The notes under the pieces are model-generated. The model was not told the DNA's origin. It made no database searches and was given only the letters and a program-made list of their open reading frames with translations. A program made the position numbers and the translations under genes. From Mycolicibacterium sp. P9-64 (lineage in GTDB: Bacteria > Actinomycetota > Actinomycetes > Mycobacteriales > Mycobacteriaceae), in the NCBI RefSeq assembly GCF_008329605.1, contig NZ_NPKO01000003.1, positions 1-64,000 on the forward strand: a DNA stretch of 64,000 bases, read 5' to 3'. Shown one piece after another: positions 1-11,664 of this stretch; the stretch's first letter is position 1; each line of letters starts with the position of its first letter.

Positions 1-310
1 CAAACCAAAGACACCAAACAAACTGGCATCAAAAAAACAACCACATTCCCCTAAACGAGAAAAAAAGAAACATGGCAAAACAACAAACAAAAACCACCAA
101 ACACACTATTGAGTTCTCAAACAACACACCCACTTGACCGCGCAACAACCCCGCGGCTAAAAGCCGCGATGCGTCGTGCGGGCAGTGAAGTAAACCCACC
201 GAAGTGGACTTCCCTCTGGGATGCCGTCGCGCTCAGCGGCTGGACCGCGTCGCGACGACTTGGATAAAGTTACAAGAGGGGAAACACGGAGTCAAATCGC
301 CTGCTAGAGG
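1..310 (-). promoter_or_regulatory. rRNA operon leader (rrnB-type), transcribed leftwards off the window edge
   Basis: This stretch has no gene and is far more A/T-rich than its surroundings in its left half. On the minus strand it contains TGTTTGAGAACTCAATAGTG (about 104-123), the nearly invariant leader element (boxA region) that precedes 16S rRNA in mycobacteria. It also has a hairpin CGCGGCT-AAA-AGCCGCG at 152-168, resembling boxB, and a promoter at 267-295. The 16S gene itself must lie left of base 1. An rRNA operon directly downstream of tyrS is the known place of rrnB in rapid growers; slow growers such as M. tuberculosis have only the murA-linked operon. Confidence 0.85.
267..295 (-). 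promoter_or_regulatory. sigma-A-type promoter of the rRNA leader
   Basis: Read on the minus strand, TTGACT (290-295) is followed after exactly 17 nt by TAACTT (267-272), close to the SigA consensus with ideal spacing. It sits between the tyrS stop and the leader boxes, pointing at the rRNA genes. Transcription would start near 260. No second promoter of similar quality was seen. Confidence 0.7.
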
Positions 311-343
311 CACTTTTCGGACGCAATTGGACGGTAGTACCAG

Positions 344-1618
344 TCATCCGACGCGCTCCACGCCGGCGATGTTTCGCTTGCCGCGGCGCAGCACGAGCCA
401 CTTGCCGTAAAGGAAGTCCGCGGACTGCGGGACCCATTCGTCACTTTCGATCCTGACGTTGTTGACCGAGACGCCTCCCTCGGCGATGGTCCGTCGTGCG
501 GCTCCCTTGCTCGCCGACAGTCCACTGGCCACTAGGAGGTCGGTGATCGCGTCCGGTCCCCCCGGCTGGAGTTCGGCGACGGACGCCTCTCTCAGCGCGG
601 CCGCCAGCGTCGGCTCGTCCAGTTCGGTCAACTCCCCCCTTCCAAAGAGCGCGCGACTGGCGTGTTCGACCGCATCCGTCGCGGCCTTTCCGTGCACCAG
701 GGTGGTGAATTCCTGCGCCAGCCGGCGTTGTGCGCCCCGCTCGTGTGGCCGATCCGCGGTCGCTTGCTCCAGTTCGGCCAGTTCGTCGGCCGTCAGGAAG
801 GTGAACCACCGCAGGTAGTTCACGACGTCGGCGTCCGCGGTGTTGACGAAGTACTGGTAGAACGCATACGGGCTGGTCATCTCCGGATCGAGCCAGAGAT
901 TGCCGCCGCCGGTCGACTTCCCGAACTTGGTGCCGTCCGCGGCCGTCACCAACGGCACGGTCATGGCATGCACCGTCTCGCCGAGCTTCTGGCGGACCAG
1001 CCGCACGCCGGCGATGATGTTCCCCCACTGGTCCGACCCGCCAATCTGCAACCGGGTGCCGTAGCGGCGGTTCAACTCCACGTAGTCGTTGGCCTGCAAC
1101 AACATGTAGCTGAACTCGGTGTAGGAGATGCCTTCGGCTTCGAGCCTGCGCCGGATGGTGTCGCGGTCCAGCATCACGTTGACCGAGAAGTGCTTGCCCA
1201 CGTCGCGCAGGAATTCGATCGCCGACAGTTCACCCGTCCAGGACAGGTTGTTGTCGACTATCGCGCCGGTCGGCGAATCGTCGAAGTCGACGAACCGCTC
1301 CAACTGCCCCCTGATCCGTTCGGTCCAGTCTGCGACGGTATCGGTGGTGTTGAGGCTGCGTTCTGCGGAGTCACGGGGGTCGCCGATCATGCCGGTAGCG
1401 CCGCCTGCCAGCACGATCGGCCGGTGCCCGGCGCGCTGGAAGCGTCGCAACGCCAACAGCGGGACCAGGTTTCCGGCGTGCAGGCTCGGCGCGGTCGGGT
1501 CGAATCCGCAATAGACGCTGACGGGGCCGCTTGCGAGCTCGGCGGCGAGCGCGTCCCTGTCGGTGGACTGGGCGATGAGCCCGCGCCATTCCAGCTCATC
1601 GAGGATGTCGATTCCCAT
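344..1618 (-). CDS. tyrS: tyrosyl-tRNA synthetase
   Basis: Class I aminoacyl-tRNA synthetase charging tRNA-Tyr in the cytoplasm. The 424-residue product has the usual family length. The Rossmann catalytic core carries the HIGH-like motif HAGN at residues 47-50 and the KMSKS-like motif KFGKS at about 232-236. An S4 RNA-binding domain lies at the C-terminus (about 355-420). The ATG start at 1618 gives the expected N-terminus. It is the last protein gene before the rRNA operon leader, and a separate promoter follows it, so the rRNA does not depend on tyrS read-through. Confidence 0.97.
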   Translation of the reverse strand: MGIDILDELEWRGLIAQSTDRDALAAELASGPVSVYCGFDPTAPSLHAGNLVPLLALRRFQRAGHRPIVLAGGATGMIGDPRDSAERSLNTTDTVADWTERIRGQLERFVDFDDSPTGAIVDNNLSWTGELSAIEFLRDVGKHFSVNVMLDRDTIRRRLEAEGISYTEFSYMLLQANDYVELNRRYGTRLQIGGSDQWGNIIAGVRLVRQKLGETVHAMTVPLVTAADGTKFGKSTGGGNLWLDPEMTSPYAFYQYFVNTADADVVNYLRWFTFLTADELAELEQATADRPHERGAQRRLAQEFTTLVHGKAATDAVEHASRALFGRGELTELDEPTLAAALREASVAELQPGGPDAITDLLVASGLSASKGAARRTIAEGGVSVNNVRIESDEWVPQSADFLYGKWLVLRRGKRNIAGVERVG

Positions 1619-1660
1619 GTGTCGATCTTCGCCTACGTGGGCGGTTCGACTACACCGGGT

Positions 1661-2272
1661 TCAGTCGCTGTCGCCGGGCGCCGGCGCACGCGGACTGCGT
1701 CGATAGGCCGAGACTTCCGGCCGGCCCGCGAGCCAGAATCGCCACGGTCGATCGGCGGCCACACTGACCCCGACCCTGGGGCCCTCAGCAGCCGCGTGCT
1801 CGCCTGCTAGCTCCAGCCGGACCGGGGCGTCGGGCGCGAACAAGTCGGTTCCGTTGTCCCCCATCGTGATTCCCAATGCCGAGCACAAGTTTCCTGGGCC
1901 ACGCGCCAGAGCCGCGGCAGGCACCGCGGCGCCCCGTCGGCCACCCGCGGCGACGACACCGTCCTCGACGGCCGCCGCGCGCATGAGCACCGCCGACGCC
2001 ACGCCGTCCGGACCGGTCACCACGTTCGCGCAGACATGAATGCCGTGGCTGCGATAGGTGTACAGCCGACCGGCAGGCCCGAACATGATCGCGCTGCGCG
2101 CCGTCGGGCCGCGGAACGAGTGTGCCGCGGCATCCGGCCACGGTCCGTCAGGAGGGCCGCCATAGGCCTCCACCTCGACGATCACCGCTGCCACGTCGCG
2201 CCCCACGAGGCGCGCCCCGAGCAGACGAAGCGCCGCCGAGACGGGATCGACGGCCAGTTGTTCCGCGCTCAT
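1661..2272 (-). CDS. mpg: 3-methyladenine DNA glycosylase (AAG/MPG family)
   Basis: Base-excision repair enzyme removing alkylated purines. The 203-residue protein shows the family hallmarks: a VEVEAYGG segment near residue 33, [18 protein letters not shown], the [11 protein letters not shown] strand, and a C-terminal LCSALGI...NGTDLF block. The glutamate in VEVEAY aligns with the catalytic Glu of human AAG. ATG at 2272. It lies 42 nt upstream of tyrS in the same direction and may be co-transcribed with it. It is divergent from the ABC exporter at 2334. The order mpg-tyrS matches Rv1688-Rv1689. Confidence 0.93.
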   Translation of the reverse strand: MSAEQLAVDPVSAALRLLGARLVGRDVAAVIVEVEAYGGPPDGPWPDAAAHSFRGPTARSAIMFGPAGRLYTYRSHGIHVCANVVTGPDGVASAVLMRAAAVEDGVVAAGGRRGAAVPAAALARGPGNLCSALGITMGDNGTDLFAPDAPVRLELAGEHAAAEGPRVGVSVAADRPWRFWLAGRPEVSAYRRSPRAPAPGDSD

Positions 2273-2297
2273 CGCACCGATACTGCCTCAGCGGCCA

Positions 2298-2326
2298 TTG
2301 ACACTGGCACACGCCAGGAGCACTAT
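2298..2326 (+). promoter_or_regulatory. promoter of the ABC exporter operon
   Basis: A perfect -35 hexamer TTGACA (2298-2303) is followed after 17 nt by CACTAT (2321-2326). Initiation about 7 nt downstream would fall on or next to the ATG at 2334, so the transcript is probably leaderless. The spacer contains a small dyad CTGGC-ACAC-GCCAG (2304-2317). Confidence 0.5.
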
Positions 2327-2357
2327 TCATCATATGATGACTTCATCACGCGATGAA
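2327..2357. promoter_or_regulatory. palindromic operator candidates over the exporter start codon
   Basis: TCATCATATGATGA (2327-2340) is a perfect 14-bp palindrome covering the predicted transcription start and both possible ATG codons. It is followed at once by TTCATC-ACGC-GATGAA (2342-2357), a second dyad with the same TTCATC half-site. The TetR-family regulator encoded by the third gene of this operon is the obvious candidate ligand-controlled repressor. The site is seen directly; its use is inferred. Confidence 0.55.
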
Positions 2358-3086
2358 TTAAATCGTCACGACGGATCCGCCGTCACGATCGAGCATCTGA
2401 CCGTGATCCGCGGGACGCGAACCGCGTTGGACGACGTCTCGGTGCAGATCGCCCGCGGCACCATCACCGGACTGCTCGGCCCGTCCGGATGCGGCAAGAG
2501 CACCTTGATGCGCTCGATCGTCGGCACCCAGGTCATCGCCTCGGGCTCGGTCACGGTGCTCGGCAAGCCTGCGGGGTCGGCCGACCTACGCCGCCGGGTC
2601 GGATACGTCACCCAGGACCCGACCATCTACGACGACCTGCGCGTCATCGACAACGTGCGCTATTTTGCCTCGCTGTACGGGTCCGACTCGCAGTCGGCCG
2701 ACGAGGCGATCAAGACGGTCGGGCTTGGCGATCATCGAACTGCCCTGTGCGGCAACCTCTCCGGAGGTCAACGGACCCGGGCGTCGCTGGCCTGCGCGCT
2801 CGTGTCGAACCCCGATCTACTGGTGCTCGACGAACCGACCGTCGGCCTGGACCCGGTGCTGAGGGTCGACCTGTGGGAGCAGTTCCGCCAACTCGCGCGC
2901 CGCGGCACCACGCTGCTGGTCTCGAGTCACGTCATGGACGAGGCGGATCACTGCGCCGATCTTCTGCTACTGCGGGAGGGTCGCCTTCTCGCGCACACCA
3001 CCCCATCGAAACTGCGGGAGGACACCGGATGTACGTCTCTGGAGCAAGCGTTTCTGTCCATCATTCGGCACGACACCGCGGCCTGA
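2334..3086 (+). CDS. ABC transporter ATP-binding protein (Rv1687c-like)
   Basis: ATPase of an ABC-2-type exporter; its partner is the permease that follows. The 250-residue protein has Walker A GPSGCGKST at residues 49-57, Q-loop near 94, signature LSGGQ at 142-146 and Walker B LLVLDEP at 162-168, followed by the H-loop in LLVSSHVMDEAD. I chose ATG 2334 (2337 also possible) because the promoter and operator end there; the longer frame from 2298 would run through the -35 box. It is the first gene of a three-gene operon, exporter ATPase, permease and TetR, equivalent to Rv1687c-Rv1686c-Rv1685c. Substrate unknown; drug or lipid export is typical for the class. Confidence 0.9.
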   Translation: MMTSSRDELNRHDGSAVTIEHLTVIRGTRTALDDVSVQIARGTITGLLGPSGCGKSTLMRSIVGTQVIASGSVTVLGKPAGSADLRRRVGYVTQDPTIYDDLRVIDNVRYFASLYGSDSQSADEAIKTVGLGDHRTALCGNLSGGQRTRASLACALVSNPDLLVLDEPTVGLDPVLRVDLWEQFRQLARRGTTLLVSSHVMDEADHCADLLLLREGRLLAHTTPSKLREDTGCTSLEQAFLSIIRHDTAA

Positions 3087-3100
3087 GAAGTCGAAGCCGG

Positions 3101-3976
3101 ATGAGGTTCACCCCGTCGCTTCGCTCGCCCCTCAGGTCCACCCCGTCGCTTCGCTCGCCCCTCAGGTTCACCCCGTCGCTTCGCTCGCCCCTCAGGTTCA
3201 CCCCGTCGCTTCGCTCGCCCCTCAGCCCGCAGGCGTACCTCGCCACCACCGGACGAATACTGCGGCAGCTCGCAGGTGATCACCGAAGTGTCGCGATGAT
3301 CCTGGTGGTCCCAAGCGTCGTCATCACGTTGATGTACTTCATGTTCGAGAACGTGCCGCACCTCCCCGGCACGCCGTCGCCGTTCAACAACGCCTGCCTG
3401 ATCATGCTCGGCGTCTTTCCGCTGATCATCATGTTCCTCATCACGTCGATCACCATGCAGCGCGAACGTGTCTCGGGAACGCTGGAACGGATCCTCACCA
3501 CTCCCCTGCGCCGGCTGGATCTGCTGGCGTCCTACGGCACCGCGTTCTCGATCGCGGCAGCCGCACAGGCGTCCCTCGCCTGCGTCGTGGCATTCTGGCT
3601 GCTCGGATTCGAGACCGCAGGCAACCCGATGCTGGTGTTCGCGATCGCGATCATCAACGCGGTTCTCGGCGTCGGCCTCGGCCTGCTATGCAGTGCGTTC
3701 GCGCGCACCGAGTTTCAGGCGGTTCAGTTCATGCCCGTGGTGATCGTGCCCCAGCTGTTGCTCTGCGGCATCATCGTGCCGCGCGACCTGCTGCCCGAGT
3801 GGCTGCAGTGGATCAGCAACGCGATGCCCGCCAGCTACGCCCTCGAAGCGCTACGGCAGGTCGGCGCCAACACCGATCTGACCGGCACGGCAGCCCGTGA
3901 CATCGGGATCGTCGTGGCCTTCGCCGTCGTGGCGATGTGCCTTGCCGCGGCGACCCTGCCGCGCAGGACTCCATGA
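3101..3976 (+). CDS. ABC-2 type transporter permease (Rv1686c-like), repeat-expanded N-terminus
   Basis: Membrane subunit of the exporter. After about residue 60 it looks like a normal ABC-2 permease, with six hydrophobic segments and the conserved ERVSGTLERILTTPL amphipathic stretch after the second. The first 40 residues are four copies of a ten-residue unit, RFTPSLRSPL, encoded by a 30-bp tandem array (3104-3223). This unit has no place in the family and replaces the usual short cytoplasmic N-terminus. ATG 3101 is the only ATG between the ATPase stop and the array; the next in-frame ATG (MILVV) would cut into the first membrane segment. It ends in an ATGA overlap with the TetR gene. Confidence 0.85.
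   Translation: MRFTPSLRSPLRSTPSLRSPLRFTPSLRSPLRFTPSLRSPLSPQAYLATTGRILRQLAGDHRSVAMILVVPSVVITLMYFMFENVPHLPGTPSPFNNACLIMLGVFPLIIMFLITSITMQRERVSGTLERILTTPLRRLDLLASYGTAFSIAAAAQASLACVVAFWLLGFETAGNPMLVFAIAIINAVLGVGLGLLCSAFARTEFQAVQFMPVVIVPQLLLCGIIVPRDLLPEWLQWISNAMPASYALEALRQVGANTDLTGTAARDIGIVVAFAVVAMCLAAATLPRRTP
3104..3223 (+). repeat. 4 x 30-bp tandem repeat (array A)
   Basis: Four head-to-tail 30-bp units start at 3104, 3134, 3164 and 3194. Only one base (a T to C in the second copy) distinguishes them. Each contains the 20-bp core CCCGTCGCTTCGCTCGCCCC plus TCAGGTTCAC-type flank. As 30 is a multiple of 3, copy-number change keeps the permease in frame. The same core forms array B at 43031. Confidence 0.95.
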
Positions 3977-4575
3977 GCCCGAAGCGGCGCGGTCGACCGC
4001 CAGGACCATCCGACACCCGTGACCGGATCCTCGCCAGTGCGCGAGAACTGTTCGCCCGCAGCGGAATCGACAAGACCTCGATTCGATCGATCGCTTCCGC
4101 GGCGGGGGTCGACGCCGCCCTGGTACATCACTACTTCGGGACCAAGCAGCAGCTCTTCATCGCCGCAGTCCGCATCCCGATCGATCCGATGCTCGTCATC
4201 GGGCCGCTGCGCGAAACGCCAATCGACGAGCTCGGGTCGGCGTTGCCGTCGCTGCTGCTGCCGTTGTGGGATTCGGAGATGGGCGCAGGCTTGATCGCCA
4301 CGCTGCGATCACTGCTGGCGGGCACCGAAGTCGGCTTGATCCGCTCGTTCCTACAGGAGGTCATCGCCGTCGAAGTCGGCTCACGGGTGGACAATCCGGT
4401 GGGCTCAGGCCCGATCCGGATTCAGTTCGTCGCCTCGCAGTTGGTGGGCGTCGTCATGGCGCGCTACATCCTGGAGCTGGAACCGTTCAAGTCGCTTCCC
4501 GTGCAGCAGGTGGCCGACACCATCGCGCCCAACCTGCAGCGCTATCTGACCGGCGACCTGCCGGGCGTCGTCTAG
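3973..4575 (+). CDS. TetR-family transcriptional regulator (Rv1685c-like)
   Basis: A 200-residue one-component repressor. The N-terminal helix-turn-helix (about residues 15-60) has the typical TRDRILASARELFARSG start and the recognition segment VDAALVHHYFGTKQQLF; the ligand domain follows. ATG 3973 overlaps the permease stop (ATGA), so it is translationally coupled to the exporter it presumably controls. The dyads at 2327-2357 are its likely operator. It is convergent with the Trm112-like gene, and one CTAG (4572-4575) supplies both stop codons. Confidence 0.92.
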   Translation: MSPKRRGRPPGPSDTRDRILASARELFARSGIDKTSIRSIASAAGVDAALVHHYFGTKQQLFIAAVRIPIDPMLVIGPLRETPIDELGSALPSLLLPLWDSEMGAGLIATLRSLLAGTEVGLIRSFLQEVIAVEVGSRVDNPVGSGPIRIQFVASQLVGVVMARYILELEPFKSLPVQQVADTIAPNLQRYLTGDLPGVV

Positions 4576-4778
4576 GTTCCTGCGCGTTCGAGGAGACGCT
4601 GATGCTCCGCGTCGTCCTCGATGGTGACGGCCTCGTCGACGAGCAGCACGGGCACGCCCGCCTCGATCCGGTACGCGTGCCGCAGCCTCGGGTTGTAGAG
4701 AACGTCACCGGCCAGCAGTAGCGGGCCACGGTCCTCCGGGCATACCAAGATGTCGAGCAGCCGTCGGTCGAGCGCCAC
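4572..4778 (-). CDS. Trm112-family small protein (Rv1684-like)
   Basis: A 68-residue protein starting MALDRRLLDILVCPEDRGPL, with the LLDILVCP motif of the Trm112/UPF0434 family. Proteins of this family are small partners that stabilise or activate methyltransferases. The second metal-ligand Cys pair of eukaryotic Trm112 is absent, as in most bacterial members. It lies immediately downstream of the small secreted protein gene (2-nt gap) and convergent with the TetR gene. Which methyltransferase it serves cannot be told from this window. Confidence 0.85.
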   Translation of the reverse strand: MALDRRLLDILVCPEDRGPLLLAGDVLYNPRLRHAYRIEAGVPVLLVDEAVTIEDDAEHQRLLERAGT

Positions 4779-4780
4779 GC

Positions 4781-5236
4781 CTAGGGGCCCAGCGGGATGT
4801 TGATTCCGCCGCCGCTGGGGATGAGGCCGGTCCCGCTGGGGTTGGTCGGGTTGTACTGGTTTATCCCGATGCTCACCGGGGCCTGCTGCTGAATGCCGCG
4901 GGCCTGGTTGCGCTTCTGGAAGGCGACCGTCTTCTGCAACGCGGTGATCAACGGCACCTGGTTGGGGCGCTTGTCCATCGCGGCCACGAGGTCATCCATG
5001 TTGCCCTTGGACGGGACGAAGCCCATGGCCCGCATCTTGAGGGCGACGTGGATCAATTCCGAGACCTGACCGCCGCCCGCGCCGGTGTCGTACTGCGCAG
5101 CGATGTCGTCGAGCACGTCGGCGCTCGCGGTGCCGGAGCCAAGCCCTGCCATCAGGCCGGCTGCCAGCGCACCACTGGCAACTGCGCCGGTGACGGCGCG
5201 CCGCCAGCCCGAATACCTGCTGGTATGCGATGTCAT
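4781..5236 (-). CDS. small secreted protein of unknown function
   Basis: A 151-residue product. A longer frame begins at 5416 but would overlap the upstream gene. ATG 5236 has a good GGAGG ribosome site just before it and yields a clean signal peptide: basic MTSHTSRYSGWRR, a hydrophobic run AVASGALAAGLMAGLGSG, and a cleavage site TASA-D. The mature part has a helical segment (about 35-110, rich in K/R/Q and ending in VAFQKRNQARG) and a Gly/Pro/Asn-rich tail. I do not recognise a domain. It sits between the Rv1683-like and Trm112-like genes and reads with both. Confidence 0.75.
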   Translation of the reverse strand: MTSHTSRYSGWRRAVTGAVASGALAAGLMAGLGSGTASADVLDDIAAQYDTGAGGGQVSELIHVALKMRAMGFVPSKGNMDDLVAAMDKRPNQVPLITALQKTVAFQKRNQARGIQQQAPVSIGINQYNPTNPSGTGLIPSGGGINIPLGP

Positions 5237-5324
5237 CGATCCTCCATGCGGAGCCTTGCCCGACCCAATGCGGCTGTCTGCCACCAGCGGGAGCCTAACA
5301 GCGTGCCGCCACCGGAGCACTACC

Positions 5325-8297
5325 TCACGCACCAGGAGCCCCATCGACCAGCTCTGCGCGGACAGCTGCGGTGAGCCGCTTGTACTGATTGGTGTCCTGG
5401 TCGAGGTACCACGCATTGCGCGACGGCTTCGGGATGCCCTCGGCCTCGAGCGGACCGAGCAACGGCCGGTACGACGCGCTGAGCTTCATCTCCGGCACCA
5501 CGTGCACGACGTCCGGCGCAGCGCCGACCGCGAGCCCTGCCAGCGCCTCGTTCAGGTCGGCCGTGGGAACGCTGCCGCCGGGCGCGAGCGCCAGCGCGGT
5601 GACCGCGAGCACCGATCCGTTGATCTCGACGCCGTAGGTGACCGACAGATCGACCGCGCCGACGCGCCCCGCGGCGTCGTTGACCGCCGCGGCGAAGACG
5701 GGTCCGTGAGCGGTACGGATGACCGAACCGCGGTTGTCGACCAGCCAGAAGTCGCCGTCGTCGTCCTTGCGGAACAGGTACTCCGTCGACACCCAGGTGT
5801 CCGCTGGCGCGAACACGCCGCGCTTGACCGACGCGGTGGGATCGATCGGGCCGCGCGGGTGGGCGAGCAGCACGCCGACCTCCCCTGCCTGCGCAAGCCT
5901 CACGAATCCACGATCGTCCTCGAGGATCAGGTCGTCGTCGACGTCGTAGGCGGCCAGTTCGACATGCCCGCCGCCAGGCAATGGGCGCCCCTCGCTGCCC
6001 ACCTTGGCGCCGGACACGTTGGCCAACACGGCCTGCCCGTCGGTCGTGGCGAAGAACTCGACGATGTGCGCAGGCGCAAATTCCTCCTCGACGCGCTTCC
6101 ACAGCCCGGTGGGCATACCCGAGCCGATGAACAAGCGGACCGGGTGGTTGCCGTTGATCGTGAACGACGGGTCGTCGATCACGTCGCGCAACATCGCCCA
6201 CGTGTAGGACACGACCGTCACGCCATACTGGCGCAGTTCGTGAACGAACCGTTCGGGACGCAGACCCCGCGACAACGCGATCCGGGTGCCGCCCACCACC
6301 GCGCCCCCCAGGCTGACCAGGAGGCCGGACTGGTGATGCAACGGGGTGAGGCAGTAGACGGTGTCACTGCGACCGAGGTTGGCCGCCGACGCCGTGCCGA
6401 ACGCCGACAGCGCCCACCGGAAGTTGGTGATCTGCCTGGCCACCAGCTCGCCGTTCACGGTGGCAAAGGCGATGTAGGCGAGATCCCTGGCATATCCGGG
6501 GTTGGGCCGGTACCAGCCCGGCAGCTCGACCACGTCCGGGTCGATCTGCTCCATGTCGGTGACGTCGGCGTCCTCGGGCAGGTTCAGATCACGCGTCTCA
6601 CCACCACCGAGCACCAGCACCCGCAGCGGCAGCTGCCGCGCCGCCTCGAGATTGCTCGGGTCGGCGATGACGTCGGACACCGCGCCGATGCGCGCGGCCT
6701 CGGCCAGGTCACCGTCGGGCGGCATCAGGACGGCGACCGCGCCAAGACGCGAGAGCGCCGCGATGGCGACCAGCGCACTGGGGCGGGTCTCCATCAGGAC
6801 GCCGACGTGGGCGCCTTGGCGGACGCCGACCCCGATCAGCCCGCGGACGACGTTGTTGATGCGCCGGTCGACCGCCTCATAGGTGTGCACCCGGCCGTCG
6901 AACAGGAGGAACTCACCATCGGGCGCTCCCTGTGCCTGCTCGGAGAGGATCCTGCCCAGCGAGATCCGGGTGTGATCGTTGATCTGGCCGAGACGCGCCA
7001 GCCTTGGCAGAGTGCGCGCGGTCTCGACGACCAGCGCGCGGGCCGACTTGTTGGCGGCCACCAACGCGTCGGCCGCCGAGCGGGCCAGGCTGAACGTCAT
7101 CTCCGTCGCGGCGGCGGCACCGTGGGCCACCCGCGACGCAAGGGGAACACCGCTCTCGCTGTGCTCGGCGGGCTGAAGCGCCATCGGCACGACGTGCTCG
7201 GGCATCTCACCGTCGCCGGACAGCCACTTCACCCAACCGGCGACCGTCGGCCACGTCTCGTTGGCCGCCCTCGAGCCCACCACGAGGCCGAAATGGCCTG
7301 CGCGGATGAGGTATTCGTAAACCTCCGCCTGCGGAGCAGCGCGTTTGATACCGCGCACCGAGGCCGGCTGACCGATGTCGTCGACCTCGCCGACCACCGC
7401 CAGCACGGGGCAGTCGATGTCGCTGAGGGTGACCAGGTCGCCCCGAATGCTGAAACCGCCAGACATCATCCGGTTGTGCGCGATGAACTGCTTGAGCAGT
7501 TCGGCGATCGCAGGCCCCGACCAGGCGATCCAGCCGTCCGACGCCAGGAAGCGCCGCTGCTGCTCGCGTGGCAGCAACGCCTCGCGGTCGTGCAACTGAC
7601 GCAGGAAGTCCAGCCGGGACTGTGCGGTCTTGATCGGGTCGAGCATCTGGAACCCGGTGCGGGCCAGCCAGCTCGGGACGTCGATGCGGCTGAACACGTG
7701 GTCGGCCATGAAGTCGGCGGCCGCGGAGCTGAACCCGGCAGGCAGGTTCATCGGCAGGCCCGCGAGGGTGTCCACCGGAGACCCGAACGCGACGATGCTC
7801 GCCAGATCCTTCGAATGTCGGTACGCCGCGGTCTGATAGGCAAACATGCCGCCCTGCGAGTAACCGGCGAGGTGCACGTCGCGGTCGGTGACCGACTTGA
7901 CGGTGTCGATGGCCTCGCTCAGGGCGACGACGTGGTCGGCCAGGTTGCGCTGCATGCCGCCCTCGACCTGGTCGGGCGAGCCGAAGTCGATGACCCACGG
8001 ATCGATCCCCGCCGCGTGCAGGATCCCGACGGCACCGTCGTCGCGCGTGACGTCCCACATGTCGGCCGACATCATCATCGGATGCACCATCAGCACGGGC
8101 GGGCCTGCGGGCGCGGCACCCGGCCTGGTGTCCGGTGGGAAGTAGCGGCGCAGCCGGTACATCGGCACGGCCTCGATGATCTGGAACGGGGACGGCACGG
8201 CGCCGGTCTCCAGGCCGCCGTAGCGGAGCACTTCCAGGCCGTTCTGGGCGGTCGCAACCAAACGCCCGACCGGCCTGGTGATCGCCGACAGGTCCAC
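5325..8297 (-). CDS. alpha/beta-hydrolase - acyl-CoA synthetase-like fusion (Rv1683-like)
   Basis: A 990-residue two-part protein. Residues about 65-370 form an alpha/beta hydrolase of the PHB-depolymerase/PhaC type, with the nucleophile motif GYSQGG (Ser148) and an oxyanion segment around VHPMMMS. From about residue 450 the protein follows the ANL adenylation fold. In M. tuberculosis Rv1683 is annotated as a lipase/long-chain acyl-CoA synthase linked to triacylglycerol metabolism. The ANL half is degenerate here: the P-loop that should read like TSGTTGxPKG is AFATVNGE, and the YGxTE position reads FFATTDG. The hydrolase half is therefore the safer assignment. ATG 8297. Confidence 0.88.
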   Translation of the reverse strand: MDLSAITRPVGRLVATAQNGLEVLRYGGLETGAVPSPFQIIEAVPMYRLRRYFPPDTRPGAAPAGPPVLMVHPMMMSADMWDVTRDDGAVGILHAAGIDPWVIDFGSPDQVEGGMQRNLADHVVALSEAIDTVKSVTDRDVHLAGYSQGGMFAYQTAAYRHSKDLASIVAFGSPVDTLAGLPMNLPAGFSSAAADFMADHVFSRIDVPSWLARTGFQMLDPIKTAQSRLDFLRQLHDREALLPREQQRRFLASDGWIAWSGPAIAELLKQFIAHNRMMSGGFSIRGDLVTLSDIDCPVLAVVGEVDDIGQPASVRGIKRAAPQAEVYEYLIRAGHFGLVVGSRAANETWPTVAGWVKWLSGDGEMPEHVVPMALQPAEHSESGVPLASRVAHGAAAATEMTFSLARSAADALVAANKSARALVVETARTLPRLARLGQINDHTRISLGRILSEQAQGAPDGEFLLFDGRVHTYEAVDRRINNVVRGLIGVGVRQGAHVGVLMETRPSALVAIAALSRLGAVAVLMPPDGDLAEAARIGAVSDVIADPSNLEAARQLPLRVLVLGGGETRDLNLPEDADVTDMEQIDPDVVELPGWYRPNPGYARDLAYIAFATVNGELVARQITNFRWALSAFGTASAANLGRSDTVYCLTPLHHQSGLLVSLGGAVVGGTRIALSRGLRPERFVHELRQYGVTVVSYTWAMLRDVIDDPSFTINGNHPVRLFIGSGMPTGLWKRVEEEFAPAHIVEFFATTDGQAVLANVSGAKVGSEGRPLPGGGHVELAAYDVDDDLILEDDRGFVRLAQAGEVGVLLAHPRGPIDPTASVKRGVFAPADTWVSTEYLFRKDDDGDFWLVDNRGSVIRTAHGPVFAAAVNDAAGRVGAVDLSVTYGVEINGSVLAVTALALAPGGSVPTADLNEALAGLAVGAAPDVVHVVPEMKLSASYRPLLGPLEAEGIPKPSRNAWYLDQDTNQYKRLTAAVRAELVDGAPGA

Positions 8298-8421
8298 TTG
8301 CTCCCCTTTGCCTGACTTCCCGAATCCCCCGATCCGACGTCATCCTTCCACAGCAACCTTCAGGCCCCGCGGGGATTGCACCGACCATCGTCTCCACGGG
8401 CGGCCCTATGATCAGCGGCTG

Positions 8422-11657
<3,236 letters not shown>

Positions 11658-11664
11658 GGAGGGA

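Noticed and set aside
3104..3223. CRISPR array or intergenic repeat
   Set aside because: Tandem copies without spacers that are in frame with the permease.
2489..3976. 495-residue permease fused to an upstream frame
   Set aside because: The part before 3101 is an out-of-frame shadow of the ATPase gene; the permease starts at 3101.
5085..8315. 1076-codon open frame on the plus strand
   Set aside because: It is the antisense shadow of the Rv1683-like gene: Arg/His/Gly/Asp-rich, no domain. The minus-strand protein has clear motifs.
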